Positions 7,763 through 13,619 of a DNA stretch of 15,331 nt are shown here, piece by piece (position 1 is the stretch's first letter; every line of letters begins with the position of its first letter). The notes below the pieces were generated by a model. It did not search any database. It was not told where the DNA came from and saw only the letters and a program-made list of their open reading frames with translations. A program made the translations under genes and the position numbers. This DNA comes from UKL13-2 sp031368465 (GTDB taxonomy: Bacteria > Pseudomonadota > Gammaproteobacteria > Burkholderiales > Usitatibacteraceae). The stretch lies in the NCBI GenBank assembly GCA_031368465.1, contig JANMNT010000098.1, positions 1 through 15,331 on the forward strand, in the 5' to 3' direction.

Positions 7763-8953
7763 TCAGTTTTTGTTGTCTTGCGTATGCGTGTTTAGTGATC
7801 GCAACGTATCGATGCATTTTTTATATTCGGCGGCACACTGGCGCCACGACCATTGTTCGGCAGCCAATTGTGCGACGCGCTGCCGCATTGCTGCCCGGGT
7901 ATTACCGTCTTGACCGACAAAATTCCCGAGCGCCGACGACCAGCTTGATATCGCGTCCCCGGTGGCCGCATCCGCGGAATAAACATGATCTTTCAGGCAG
8001 GGTAGTGCGCCGGCGGTGTCCACGCCGACCATCGCCGGTGTTCCGCACGCCATCGACTCCTGCACAACCAACGGAAAGCCCTCACCCTTGCTTGGCAGCA
8101 CCAGCAGGTCGGCGGCTTGGTAAATGGGCACGATCTCGGTCTGCGTCAGCAATGGAAACACGGTGACATTCGGCAGCCCCCAAGATGTGGGGTCCAGCGG
8201 GCCCCGGCCGACAAATACCCAATGATGCTGTTGGAACACCGTCGCAAGCGCGTGCAGAATGTGCAGTCCCTTTTTTTCAACAAAACGTCCGACGAACAAA
8301 AATAGCTGTTGGTTTGCAGCCAGATGCAGACGTTCGCGCAAAACACTGCGTGTCGGCGGGAGGGCTGGCGTGAATAACATGTTATCGAGCCCGTTTGCGA
8401 TCAGTGTGGGCGTTTGTTTGAACGTGGTGAATTGGGAAAAATATCCACGTACGGTATTACTGACAAAAACTACACGATCTGCGCCACCAAGCATCAGTCT
8501 GCCGAGCGACCGGTTGAGGCCGCCGACGAGCCGACGCAAAAATCGGTTGTTGAACGGGATTTCACCAATATGTTGCGTAACCATCACAGGTTTGCCACGC
8601 AGGCGCGCAAACACAAACGCGGCGATATTTCCCGGATAAAGGTAGTCGTGAATATGCACCAAATCGCATGTGCCGACACATTTCCACAGTCGGTAGAATC
8701 CCCGGGGCGCCCAAATCGGCAGCGGTATGCCGAAACGCCGCTCAATAATATTCCAGCACCAGACCGGCTCGATCTGCAGATTGTCCCGATCAGCCGGGGA
8801 AGCATCACAATCGCCGGCAAACCAGGTTAATCGAAACGAACCGCCTGCCAGAGCCTGCATAAGTTGCCCGGCAACCAGCTCAATACCGCCGCCATGCGCG
8901 GGGAAAAAATGCGTGACGAGTAATATGTGGCGTCTTGCTAGATCGGTGTGCAT
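7763..8953 (-). CDS. Glycosyltransferase family 4 (GT-B fold)
   Basis: The 396-aa protein is a retaining GT4-type enzyme using a nucleotide-sugar donor. The N-terminal half starts with HILLVTHFFPAHGGGIE, the usual first strand and glycine loop of GT-B acceptor domains, and contains HIHDYLYPGN. The C-terminal half has VGRFVEKKGLH (Arg223, Lys228) and the E-x7-E donor motif EGFPLVVQE (Glu291 and Glu299), followed by SMACGTPAMV. It has no signal peptide and is likely a peripheral protein on the inner membrane. The frame is open upstream to 9196, but the extra 81 residues look non-coding and run into the opposite-strand gene; ATG at 8953 places the fold start correctly, although no strong Shine-Dalgarno precedes it. 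It leads a two-gene operon with the GT-C-like gene. Confidence 0.88.
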   Translation of the reverse strand: MHTDLARRHILLVTHFFPAHGGGIELVAGQLMQALAGGSFRLTWFAGDCDASPADRDNLQIEPVWCWNIIERRFGIPLPIWAPRGFYRLWKCVGTCDLVHIHDYLYPGNIAAFVFARLRGKPVMVTQHIGEIPFNNRFLRRLVGGLNRSLGRLMLGGADRVVFVSNTVRGYFSQFTTFKQTPTLIANGLDNMLFTPALPPTRSVLRERLHLAANQQLFLFVGRFVEKKGLHILHALATVFQQHHWVFVGRGPLDPTSWGLPNVTVFPLLTQTEIVPIYQAADLLVLPSKGEGFPLVVQESMACGTPAMVGVDTAGALPCLKDHVYSADAATGDAISSWSSALGNFVGQDGNTRAAMRQRVAQLAAEQWSWRQCAAEYKKCIDTLRSLNTHTQDNKN

Positions 8954-8975
8954 GCGGGCATATCTGATATTTTCC

Positions 8976-8995
8976 AATATAGTTGAATATAGTGC
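8976..8995. repeat. Tandem 10-bp repeat AATATAGTtG / AATATAGTgC in divergent intergenic region
   Basis: Two adjacent copies, 8976-8985 and 8986-8995, match at eight of ten positions. They lie in the roughly 100-bp space between the two divergently read glycosyltransferase genes. The reverse complement offers two TATATT elements that could serve as -10 boxes for the minus-strand pair. A direct-repeat operator is another possibility. No convincing -35 was found, so the promoter role is tentative. Confidence 0.35.
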
Positions 8996-9052
8996 ATTAC
9001 CTCGATAAACCTCCAATACCATCCCGCCGGTTATGTTGTTTAGGAACGGGTG

Positions 9053-10336
9053 ATGGTTTGTCTTATTGCTGATCAGGGACGTCAAATAATGTCTTCTAAC
9101 ATCGTAGCGGGGAACAATGCCGCCGGACAAACGATTGTGGTGTCGGTGGTCATGCCGTGTCTCAATGAAGAGCTTACGCTTGGCATATGCATACAAAAAG
9201 CGCAGGCGAGTTTCGCCAGCATGGGCCTGGCTGGCGAGGTAGTTGTCGCCGACAACGGCTCGACCGACCGCTCGGTTGAAATCGCAACGTCATTGGGCGC
9301 CAGGGTGATTCATCAGCCGGTCAAGGGCTACGGCGCCGCATTGCAGGCTGGCATTCAAGCCGCGCGCGGTGAGGTGGTGGTGATGGGTGACTCTGACGAT
9401 TCGTATGATTGGAGCGCCATCGAACCCATCGTTCGCAAGGTCCAATCTGGTTACGCGTTGGTGGTCGGAAATCGGTTTAGAGGTGAAATTAAACCTGGTG
9501 CGATGCCATTTTTGCATCGTTATCTGGGCAACCCGGTGCTGAGTTTTATTGGCAAATTATTCTTTCGGTCGCCCATTGGCGATTTCCATTGCGGTTTGCG
9601 CGGCTTTAACCGCGCCGCCATGCTTGGCTTGAATCTACGCACCACTGGAATGGAATTTGCCAGTGAGATGATTGTGAAGGCGTCGTTGCAAAAGATCAGC
9701 ATCGCTGAAGTGCCGGTGGTGCTTTCCCCGGATGGCCGCGGCCGTCCGCCACACCTGCGTACCTGGCGCGACGGATGGCGGCATTTGCGGTTTCTGCTGC
9801 TATATAGCCCGCGTTGGTTGTTTTTGCTGCCCGGTGTGATGCTGTTTCTGGTCGGCGCTGTCGGTATGGCGCTGATCACGAGACATACTGTGCTACTCGG
9901 CGGCGTGGGACTCGACATTCATACACTCGCCTATTCCGGCGCATTTGTCATCCTCGGTTTTCAGATGATTTTGTTTGCCGTTTTCTCAAAGGTTGTTGGC
10001 ATGGACGGTGGCTGGCTTCCCGCAAGCCCCGGTTTTTCCAGGGTGATGTCGCTGGTTTCGCTCGAGGCCGGGCTGGTTTTGAGCGGCCTGTTGTTTGTCG
10101 GCGGAATTCTGCTGACCCTGGGTGCACTCGGCATTTGGTCTGAATCAAATTTTGGCGGGCTCGACCCGCGAGTGACAATGCGTTGGGTGGTTCCCGCCGT
10201 GACGATGCTCGCCCTGAGCGGCGAAATGTTGCTCGCGTCATTTTTTCTGGAAGTGTTGCGCATGCGCACACAGCATGATGTTTTGGTTGATTCGGTCAAT
10301 ACGGCAGCCGCGAATACAACCGGGGTGGTGTCTTGA
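9053..10336 (+). CDS. Family 2 glycosyltransferase, polyprenyl-phosphate sugar synthase type, with C-terminal membrane helices
   Basis: A 427-aa protein. Its N-terminal GT-A domain shows VVSVVMPCLNEE (about 29-40), VVADNGSTDRS, KGYGAALQAGI and the metal-binding GDSDDSYDW (112-120). DFHCGLRGFNR and TTGMEFASEM follow, a pattern typical of DPM1-like and undecaprenyl-phosphate sugar synthases. From about residue 245 there are four hydrophobic segments that anchor it in the inner membrane. The expected role is transfer of a sugar from a nucleotide donor to undecaprenyl phosphate. ATG at 9053 was chosen because AGGA stands seven bases upstream. A GTG at 9050 and an ATG at 9089 (which also has AGGGA upstream) are alternatives, and 9089 removes an N-terminal stretch that looks unlike the family. 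Its stop overlaps the TTG start of the next gene, so they are coupled. GtrA nearby fits a flippase for its product. Confidence 0.88.
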   Translation: MVCLIADQGRQIMSSNIVAGNNAAGQTIVVSVVMPCLNEELTLGICIQKAQASFASMGLAGEVVVADNGSTDRSVEIATSLGARVIHQPVKGYGAALQAGIQAARGEVVVMGDSDDSYDWSAIEPIVRKVQSGYALVVGNRFRGEIKPGAMPFLHRYLGNPVLSFIGKLFFRSPIGDFHCGLRGFNRAAMLGLNLRTTGMEFASEMIVKASLQKISIAEVPVVLSPDGRGRPPHLRTWRDGWRHLRFLLLYSPRWLFLLPGVMLFLVGAVGMALITRHTVLLGGVGLDIHTLAYSGAFVILGFQMILFAVFSKVVGMDGGWLPASPGFSRVMSLVSLEAGLVLSGLLFVGGILLTLGALGIWSESNFGGLDPRVTMRWVVPAVTMLALSGEMLLASFFLEVLRMRTQHDVLVDSVNTAAANTTGVVS

Positions 10337-10905
10337 ACCCCTATCGACAGCGCGTCTGGTCGGCGCTGTCGGGCATGATCAGTCCGTCACAACCCTACAC
10401 AAAGGTGCTCGATTTTGGGAGTGGTGACGGGTGGTTTGCCAAGCAGTTTTTGGACCACCGGCTGACCAACGACCTGACGCCGATCGACGTCAAGCGGCGA
10501 GACAACGTCTTGATCGAGCCGCAAATTTATCCGGGCGGGCCGCTGCCGTTCAATGACCGGTCATTTGATTTGGTCTATTCGGTCGATGTTTTGCACCATT
10601 GCCAAGACCCACTGGCACAATTGGACGAGCTCGCGCGTTGTACCAGCCGGTATTTGTTGTTAAAGGACCATACCTACGACTCGATTGTCGGCCGATATAC
10701 GCTGGCAATATTGGACGAGTTGGGCAACCGACGTTTTGGTATCCCGTCGTTATATCTGTACCAAAAAGGAACGGCGTGGCATACCCACTTACTCGCTTGC
10801 GGATTCAAGGCGGTGAAATTTGTCCACCCGCTGCGTTGTCACGTTGGATTGCTTGGCGCGTTGACCAACACACTGCAATATGCCGCGCTTTATGAACGGG
10901 CCTGA
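10333..10905 (+). CDS. Class I SAM-dependent methyltransferase (type 11-like)
   Basis: A 190-aa protein with motif I VLDFGSGDGWFAK (25-37), an acidic strand end around NDLTPIDV, and the post-motif FDLVYSVDVLHHCQDP (78-93), as in Methyltransf_11 enzymes. The C-terminal half is atypical (YDSIVGRYTLAILDELGNRRFGIP) and may bind the acceptor. The start is a TTG whose last two bases share the TGA stop of the upstream GT2 gene, giving a four-base TTGA overlap; GGGGTGG lies just before it. No signal peptide or convincing membrane helix is present. The substrate is not known; O-methylation or capping of a glycan intermediate would fit the neighbouring genes. Confidence 0.78.
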   Translation: MNPYRQRVWSALSGMISPSQPYTKVLDFGSGDGWFAKQFLDHRLTNDLTPIDVKRRDNVLIEPQIYPGGPLPFNDRSFDLVYSVDVLHHCQDPLAQLDELARCTSRYLLLKDHTYDSIVGRYTLAILDELGNRRFGIPSLYLYQKGTAWHTHLLACGFKAVKFVHPLRCHVGLLGALTNTLQYAALYERA

Positions 10906-10921
10906 CGATGGACGCTACGAC

Positions 10922-11326
10922 TCATTTTTTTGCGCCCCGAAAGCTCCAGTGTTTGTGGACCACGTAATTCAAAAACATCATGCCAATCGCAACAACCGCA
11001 CTTGCAATCAGATAATGCAGTCCAAAGCCGGAAACCAATATCGCCATGAGCAACATTGTCACCGGCGCGCCGGCCAGATTGACGGTGAGATAGCGGCCGA
11101 GTTCAGCGCGTCTTTCAGGTGATTGTGAATCAAATGTCCAGACCCGGTTCAGCAGCCAACCGACAATATTGACCAGCAACAACGCCATTGCCATTGACAA
11201 CAAATAATGCCAGCCCAACAGGTCCGTAAAAATGTATAACAGAATCAACCCAAGAACAAAGCAGAATCCGCCGACCGCGCCAAAGCGCAGCAGTTCGGAA
11301 AGTCGTTTGGTCAATGGCGATGGCAT
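10922..11326 (-). CDS. GtrA-family membrane protein (polyprenyl-phosphate-sugar flippase-like)
   Basis: The proposed 134-aa product has four hydrophobic helices and the two GtrA-family signatures: LLNRVWTF after helix 2 and LNYVVHKHWSF after helix 4. GtrA proteins are proposed to move undecaprenyl-phosphate sugars across the inner membrane before transfer by a membrane glycosyltransferase. With the GT2 synthase and the GT-C-like enzyme in this window, the three parts of a typical synthase, flippase and transferase set are present, although they lie on both strands. The frame remains open to a GTG at 11404, but that would overlap the divergent methyltransferase and adds a polar N-terminus not seen in the family, so ATG at 11326 is preferred. 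No good Shine-Dalgarno is visible for it. The gene ends 16 bases from the convergent methyltransferase stop. Confidence 0.85.
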   Translation of the reverse strand: MPSPLTKRLSELLRFGAVGGFCFVLGLILLYIFTDLLGWHYLLSMAMALLLVNIVGWLLNRVWTFDSQSPERRAELGRYLTVNLAGAPVTMLLMAILVSGFGLHYLIASAVVAIGMMFLNYVVHKHWSFRGAKK

Positions 11327-11376
11327 GGTCGGGGCGGGATTCGGAACGCGTGTTGTCAATCGGGTGAGAGTATTGC

Positions 11377-12141
11377 ATGGAAGCTGACAACGACCGGCTG
11401 GCACCCCCGTTTTGGCGGCATGATGCGTATTCGTTGCGACGTCTGCGCACGTCCATTGAATATCACCTCAACGATGTTGAGCCCACCCGTGTTGACCGTA
11501 CCAAATCATTGATCGCCTCACCCCCCACGGGCTTGGCCATCGACATCGGCGCCGGCAATGCACCTTACCGCCCACTGTTTGTGGCGCGCAACTTTCAATA
11601 CACCGCTTGTGATATCGATGCGGTCGGGTCAGATCACTTGCGTGGCAGTATCAACATTATCCCGGGACAGCCAATCGCCCTGACGCCGGCCAGCGCTGAT
11701 TGGGTGGTGTCGTTTCAAGTGCTTGAACACGTCTGGGATCTCGATTGGTATCTGGGGGAGGTTAAACGTTTGCTGAAGCCGGGTGGGCGTGTGTTGCTTT
11801 CCACTCACGGCACCTGGCTTTATCATCCGCACCCGACCGACTATCGACGCTGGACGCGCGACGGCCTGATCAAGGAACTCGAGGTGCGCGGCTTAAAAGT
11901 CATTTCGGTGCGGGCAGACGTTGGCCCGTTGGCATGGACCACCCAATTTCGCACACTTGCCTATCACCATGTACTTGGCAAAATTCCATTGATCGGGTCG
12001 TTGCTATCGGCGTTGGTCTGCGGCTTCATGTATCTGCGCATGTTGATAGAGGATGCTGTAACGCCGGCCGCGCTGCGCGAAAACAACGCGGCGATTTACA
12101 CGCTCTTGGCGGTCCACGACGGGGCGCAAGACGGGTCGTAA
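11377..12141 (+). CDS. Class I SAM-dependent methyltransferase
   Basis: A 254-aa protein with motif I LAIDIGAGNAPYRPL (53-67), an acidic residue pair after strand 2 (CDID at 78-81), SFQVLEHVWDLDWYL (112-126) and LLKPGGRVLLSTHG (132-145), all characteristic of Methyltransf_11/23 enzymes. A PHPTDYRRWT segment follows, often seen in polysaccharide-linked methyltransferases. A hydrophobic stretch near 203-222 could be an amphipathic or membrane-associated helix. GGGTGAGAG lies seven to fifteen bases before ATG 11377 and serves as the ribosome-binding site. It is divergent from gtrA with only 50 bases between them. The substrate is unknown; modification of a glycan is inferred from context only. 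Confidence 0.8.
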   Translation: MEADNDRLAPPFWRHDAYSLRRLRTSIEYHLNDVEPTRVDRTKSLIASPPTGLAIDIGAGNAPYRPLFVARNFQYTACDIDAVGSDHLRGSINIIPGQPIALTPASADWVVSFQVLEHVWDLDWYLGEVKRLLKPGGRVLLSTHGTWLYHPHPTDYRRWTRDGLIKELEVRGLKVISVRADVGPLAWTTQFRTLAYHHVLGKIPLIGSLLSALVCGFMYLRMLIEDAVTPAALRENNAAIYTLLAVHDGAQDGS

Positions 12142-12296
12142 GAGCATCTGCAATAGCGGACGGTTCCCCGCCTTAACAGAACCGTGAATCAGCGTTCTGG
12201 TCGGCTGACCCGCGCCCCGAGGCCGAAAAATGGTGACAAAAAACGTCATGGACTAACAAAACGCGCAAGACGGGCGGTTGGCGCTGGTGCAGTGGA

Positions 12297-12312
12297 TGTG
12301 ACGCAAATCACA
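12297..12312. promoter_or_regulatory. CRP/Vfr/Clp-type binding site
   Basis: TGTGACGCAAATCACA matches the CRP-family consensus TGTGA-N6-TCACA at all ten fixed positions. It lies about 215 bases upstream of the predicted sigma-54 transcription start. By a simple count, a perfect match to ten fixed bases is expected about 0.015 times in a 15-kb window. Binding by a cAMP- or c-di-GMP-responsive CRP homologue is inferred, not shown. Confidence 0.65.
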
Positions 12313-12447
12313 AAGGTTGCCGGGAATCTGTCGATTTTTGGCGACGCCAATGCTTGCCAGCCTCAATTCCATCGACCCGGAAATGGGGAAGAAACAAGTT
12401 TGCACAATAACCATTTGAAAACAAAAAGAATTTTATGGTGAACGGCG

Positions 12448-12459
12448 CTTGGACCCAAG
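12448..12459. promoter_or_regulatory. Inverted repeat CTTGG-AC-CCAAG, candidate activator site
   Basis: A perfect 5+5 palindrome with a two-base centre lies about 67 bases upstream of the predicted start. A further half-site CTTGGG is at 12474-12479. An upstream activator site is required for a sigma-54 promoter, and this is the best nearby candidate for a PilR-like regulator, but the sequence is not a recognised PilR consensus. Confidence 0.35.
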
Positions 12460-12493
12460 GAATCTGCGGATAACTTGGGCGGAATGGGGATAG

Positions 12494-12510
12494 TTGGCAC
12501 GGCCATTGCA
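12494..12510 (+). promoter_or_regulatory. Sigma-54 (RpoN) promoter of the first pilin gene
   Basis: TTGGCACGGCCATTGCA fits the -24/-12 consensus YTGGCACG-N4-TTGCW at every conserved base. The essential GG (12496-12497) and GC (12508-12509) have the required ten-base spacing. Transcription should start near 12520, giving a leader of about 66 bases. RpoN promoters controlled by PilS/PilR drive pilA in many proteobacteria. Confidence 0.9.
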
Positions 12511-12523
12511 ACAGTTCTGGCTG

Positions 12524-12575
12524 AACACATCGCGATGTGTTTTGAAGTTCGGCAATTTCAAATTAACTAGTTAAT
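12524..12575 (+). promoter_or_regulatory. Structured 5' leader: three consecutive hairpins before the pilin start
   Basis: Hairpin 1 is the perfect 18-bp palindrome AACACATCGCGATGTGTT (12524-12541). Hairpin 2 is GAAGTT-CGGC-AATTTC (12544-12559, one G-U pair). Hairpin 3 is the perfect palindrome ATTAACTAGTTAAT (12562-12575), which ends one base before the GGAG Shine-Dalgarno. Only two bases separate each pair, and hairpin 1 begins within a few bases of the predicted transcription start. Likely roles are mRNA stabilisation or control of translation; the palindromes could instead be protein sites. Confidence 0.55.
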
Positions 12576-12586
12576 GGAGAAACACA

Positions 12587-13036
12587 ATGATGAAGAAAGC
12601 TCAACAGGGTTTTACCCTGATCGAATTGATGATCGTGGTTGCGATTATCGGTATTCTGGCAGCTGTTGCGATCCCGGCTTACCAGGATTACACCGCCAAA
12701 GCCCAAGCGTCGGAAGCCTACACGCTGCTGGCTGGTTTCAAAACACCGTTGGTTGATCTTGCCTCGTCATCCGGTATTACCACCGCCTGCGATATGGCTG
12801 GTTATCCTGGCGCGACCAGCGTTGGTAAGTCGGTTGCCTCAATTGCAATGGTATTGGCTGGCACCACCTGCAGCATCACCGCGACCTTCCGGGCGACAGG
12901 CGTTAACACCAAGATCCAAGGTGGCAATGTCATGATTCGTTACGACGCTGCAGATGGCACGTGGAAGTGCGGTACGGATTTGGTCGCTGGTGTTCAGAAT
13001 AAAGCTTGTTCCGGCACGCTTGCTGCACCAACCTAA
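12587..13036 (+). CDS. pilA: Type IV major pilin, PilA-like (first copy)
   Basis: A 149-aa prepilin with a short basic leader MMKKAQQG, cleaved by prepilin peptidase before Phe9, and the highly conserved class III helix FTLIELMIVVAIIGILAAV with Glu at mature position 5. After PAYQDYTAKAQ the globular domain is divergent. Four Cys (68, 95, 128, 141) are present, and the last pair could form the C-terminal D-region disulphide. The mature length of 141 residues is normal for type IVa pilins. GGAG sits seven bases before ATG 12587; the adjacent ATG at 12590 is an equally plausible start. The sigma-54 promoter, CRP-type site and leader point to a highly regulated major subunit. It is exported and assembled in the inner membrane by a pilus machine not encoded beside it. 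A strong terminator follows. Confidence 0.93.
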   Translation: MMKKAQQGFTLIELMIVVAIIGILAAVAIPAYQDYTAKAQASEAYTLLAGFKTPLVDLASSSGITTACDMAGYPGATSVGKSVASIAMVLAGTTCSITATFRATGVNTKIQGGNVMIRYDAADGTWKCGTDLVAGVQNKACSGTLAAPT

Positions 13037-13064
13037 TCGTTTGGTAAAGCTGAGTAGTTGAAGG

Positions 13065-13097
13065 AAAAGGGCGAATCGTTGATTCGCCCTTTTTTTT
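13065..13097 (+). terminator. Intrinsic terminator between the two pilin genes
   Basis: GGGCGAATC (13069-13077), loop GTT, GATTCGCCC (13081-13089), then eight T. The stem is extended by AAAA opposite the T-run. It is a textbook Rho-independent terminator 33 bases after the first pilin stop. Confidence 0.92.
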
Positions 13098-13125
13098 GCC
13101 AAGACCCTAAACATCAGGAACTTTC

Positions 13126-13554
13126 ATGAAGCCAATTCCGACAACAAAGATAAGTGGATTTACCCTCATCGAATTGATGATTGTGGTGGCCATCATCGGC
13201 ATTTTGGCTGCGGTGGCGATCCCCGCATATCAGGATTACACTGCCAAGGCACAAGTTACCGAGGGGGTGACCATTTTGGGCGGCCTCAAAACACCAACGG
13301 TCGAACAGATGTCGCAGTCGATAATCTGCGCGATCAACCCCGGTGCAACCACCACCGGCAAATACGTGGCGTCCGTGACTGCAACCGCCGGCGGCAGCGC
13401 AGCGTCGCCCACCTGCGTATTGCTGGCAACATTCAAAGCAACCGGTGTGAATAACAAGCTAAGCGGGCAATCGATCACCATGACCTACGCCAACGATGCA
13501 TGGAGCTGTTCAACAACACTACCGGTTGAAATCAAACCAAAGGGTTGTCCATAA
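13126..13554 (+). CDS. Type IV pilin, PilA-like (second copy)
   Basis: A 142-aa prepilin with leader MKPIPTTKISG and cleavage before Phe12. The first 33 residues from the cleavage-site Gly through TAKAQ are identical to the first pilin. The rest diverges but keeps LKTP, a GATT-GKYVAS segment, ATFKATGVNNK and four Cys (68, 97, 128, 141) at matching or nearly matching places. AGGA lies six bases before ATG 13126. Only 28 bases separate the terminator from this start, leaving no room for a normal promoter, so expression probably depends on readthrough or on a promoter inside the first gene. It could be a minor or alternative subunit, or a reserve copy for antigenic change. The reading frame is intact and ends KGCP. 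It converges on the permease gene downstream. Confidence 0.9.
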   Translation: MKPIPTTKISGFTLIELMIVVAIIGILAAVAIPAYQDYTAKAQVTEGVTILGGLKTPTVEQMSQSIICAINPGATTTGKYVASVTATAGGSAASPTCVLLATFKATGVNNKLSGQSITMTYANDAWSCSTTLPVEIKPKGCP

Positions 13555-13588
13555 CGCGAAACGGTAATGATAACGGCGAAGGCTTGTT

Positions 13589-13603
13589 ACCATCCGTGAT
13601 GGT
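13589..13603. terminator. Possible bidirectional hairpin in convergent gap
   Basis: ACCATC-CGT-GATGGT forms a six-pair stem in the 65 bases between the second pilin and the permease. GGGTTTTTG follows on the plus strand some ten bases later, so it is only a weak terminator candidate for the pilin transcript. Confidence 0.25.
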
Positions 13604-13619
13604 TGGCAACGGGTTTTTG

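Larger units (their letters stand above)
12142..12586. other. Pilin upstream regulatory region (about 445 bases, no gene)
   Basis: No credible coding sequence is present. It holds, in order, a weak inverted repeat ACGGTTC / GAACCGT at 12160-12185 without a T-run, a CRP-type palindrome, an A-rich stretch near 12416-12433, a CTTGG inverted repeat, a sigma-54 promoter, and a structured leader. The length and density of sites suggest that the first pilin gene integrates several signals. Confidence 0.7.

Noticed and set aside
7399..8166. Plus-strand open frame (255 codons) across the GT-C/GT4 junction
   Set aside because: It is antisense to two convincing coupled genes and its product has no family features.
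8954..9196. 81-residue N-terminal extension of the GT4 gene
   Set aside because: It would overlap the divergent GT2 gene, has no GT-like content, and the fold begins naturally at the ATG at 8953.
11327..11404. 26-residue N-terminal extension of GtrA from a GTG
   Set aside because: It overlaps the divergent methyltransferase start and adds a polar segment not expected in this short membrane family.
12160..12185. Inverted repeat ACGGTTC / GAACCGT after the second methyltransferase as a terminator
   Set aside because: The loop is 12 bases and no T-run follows.
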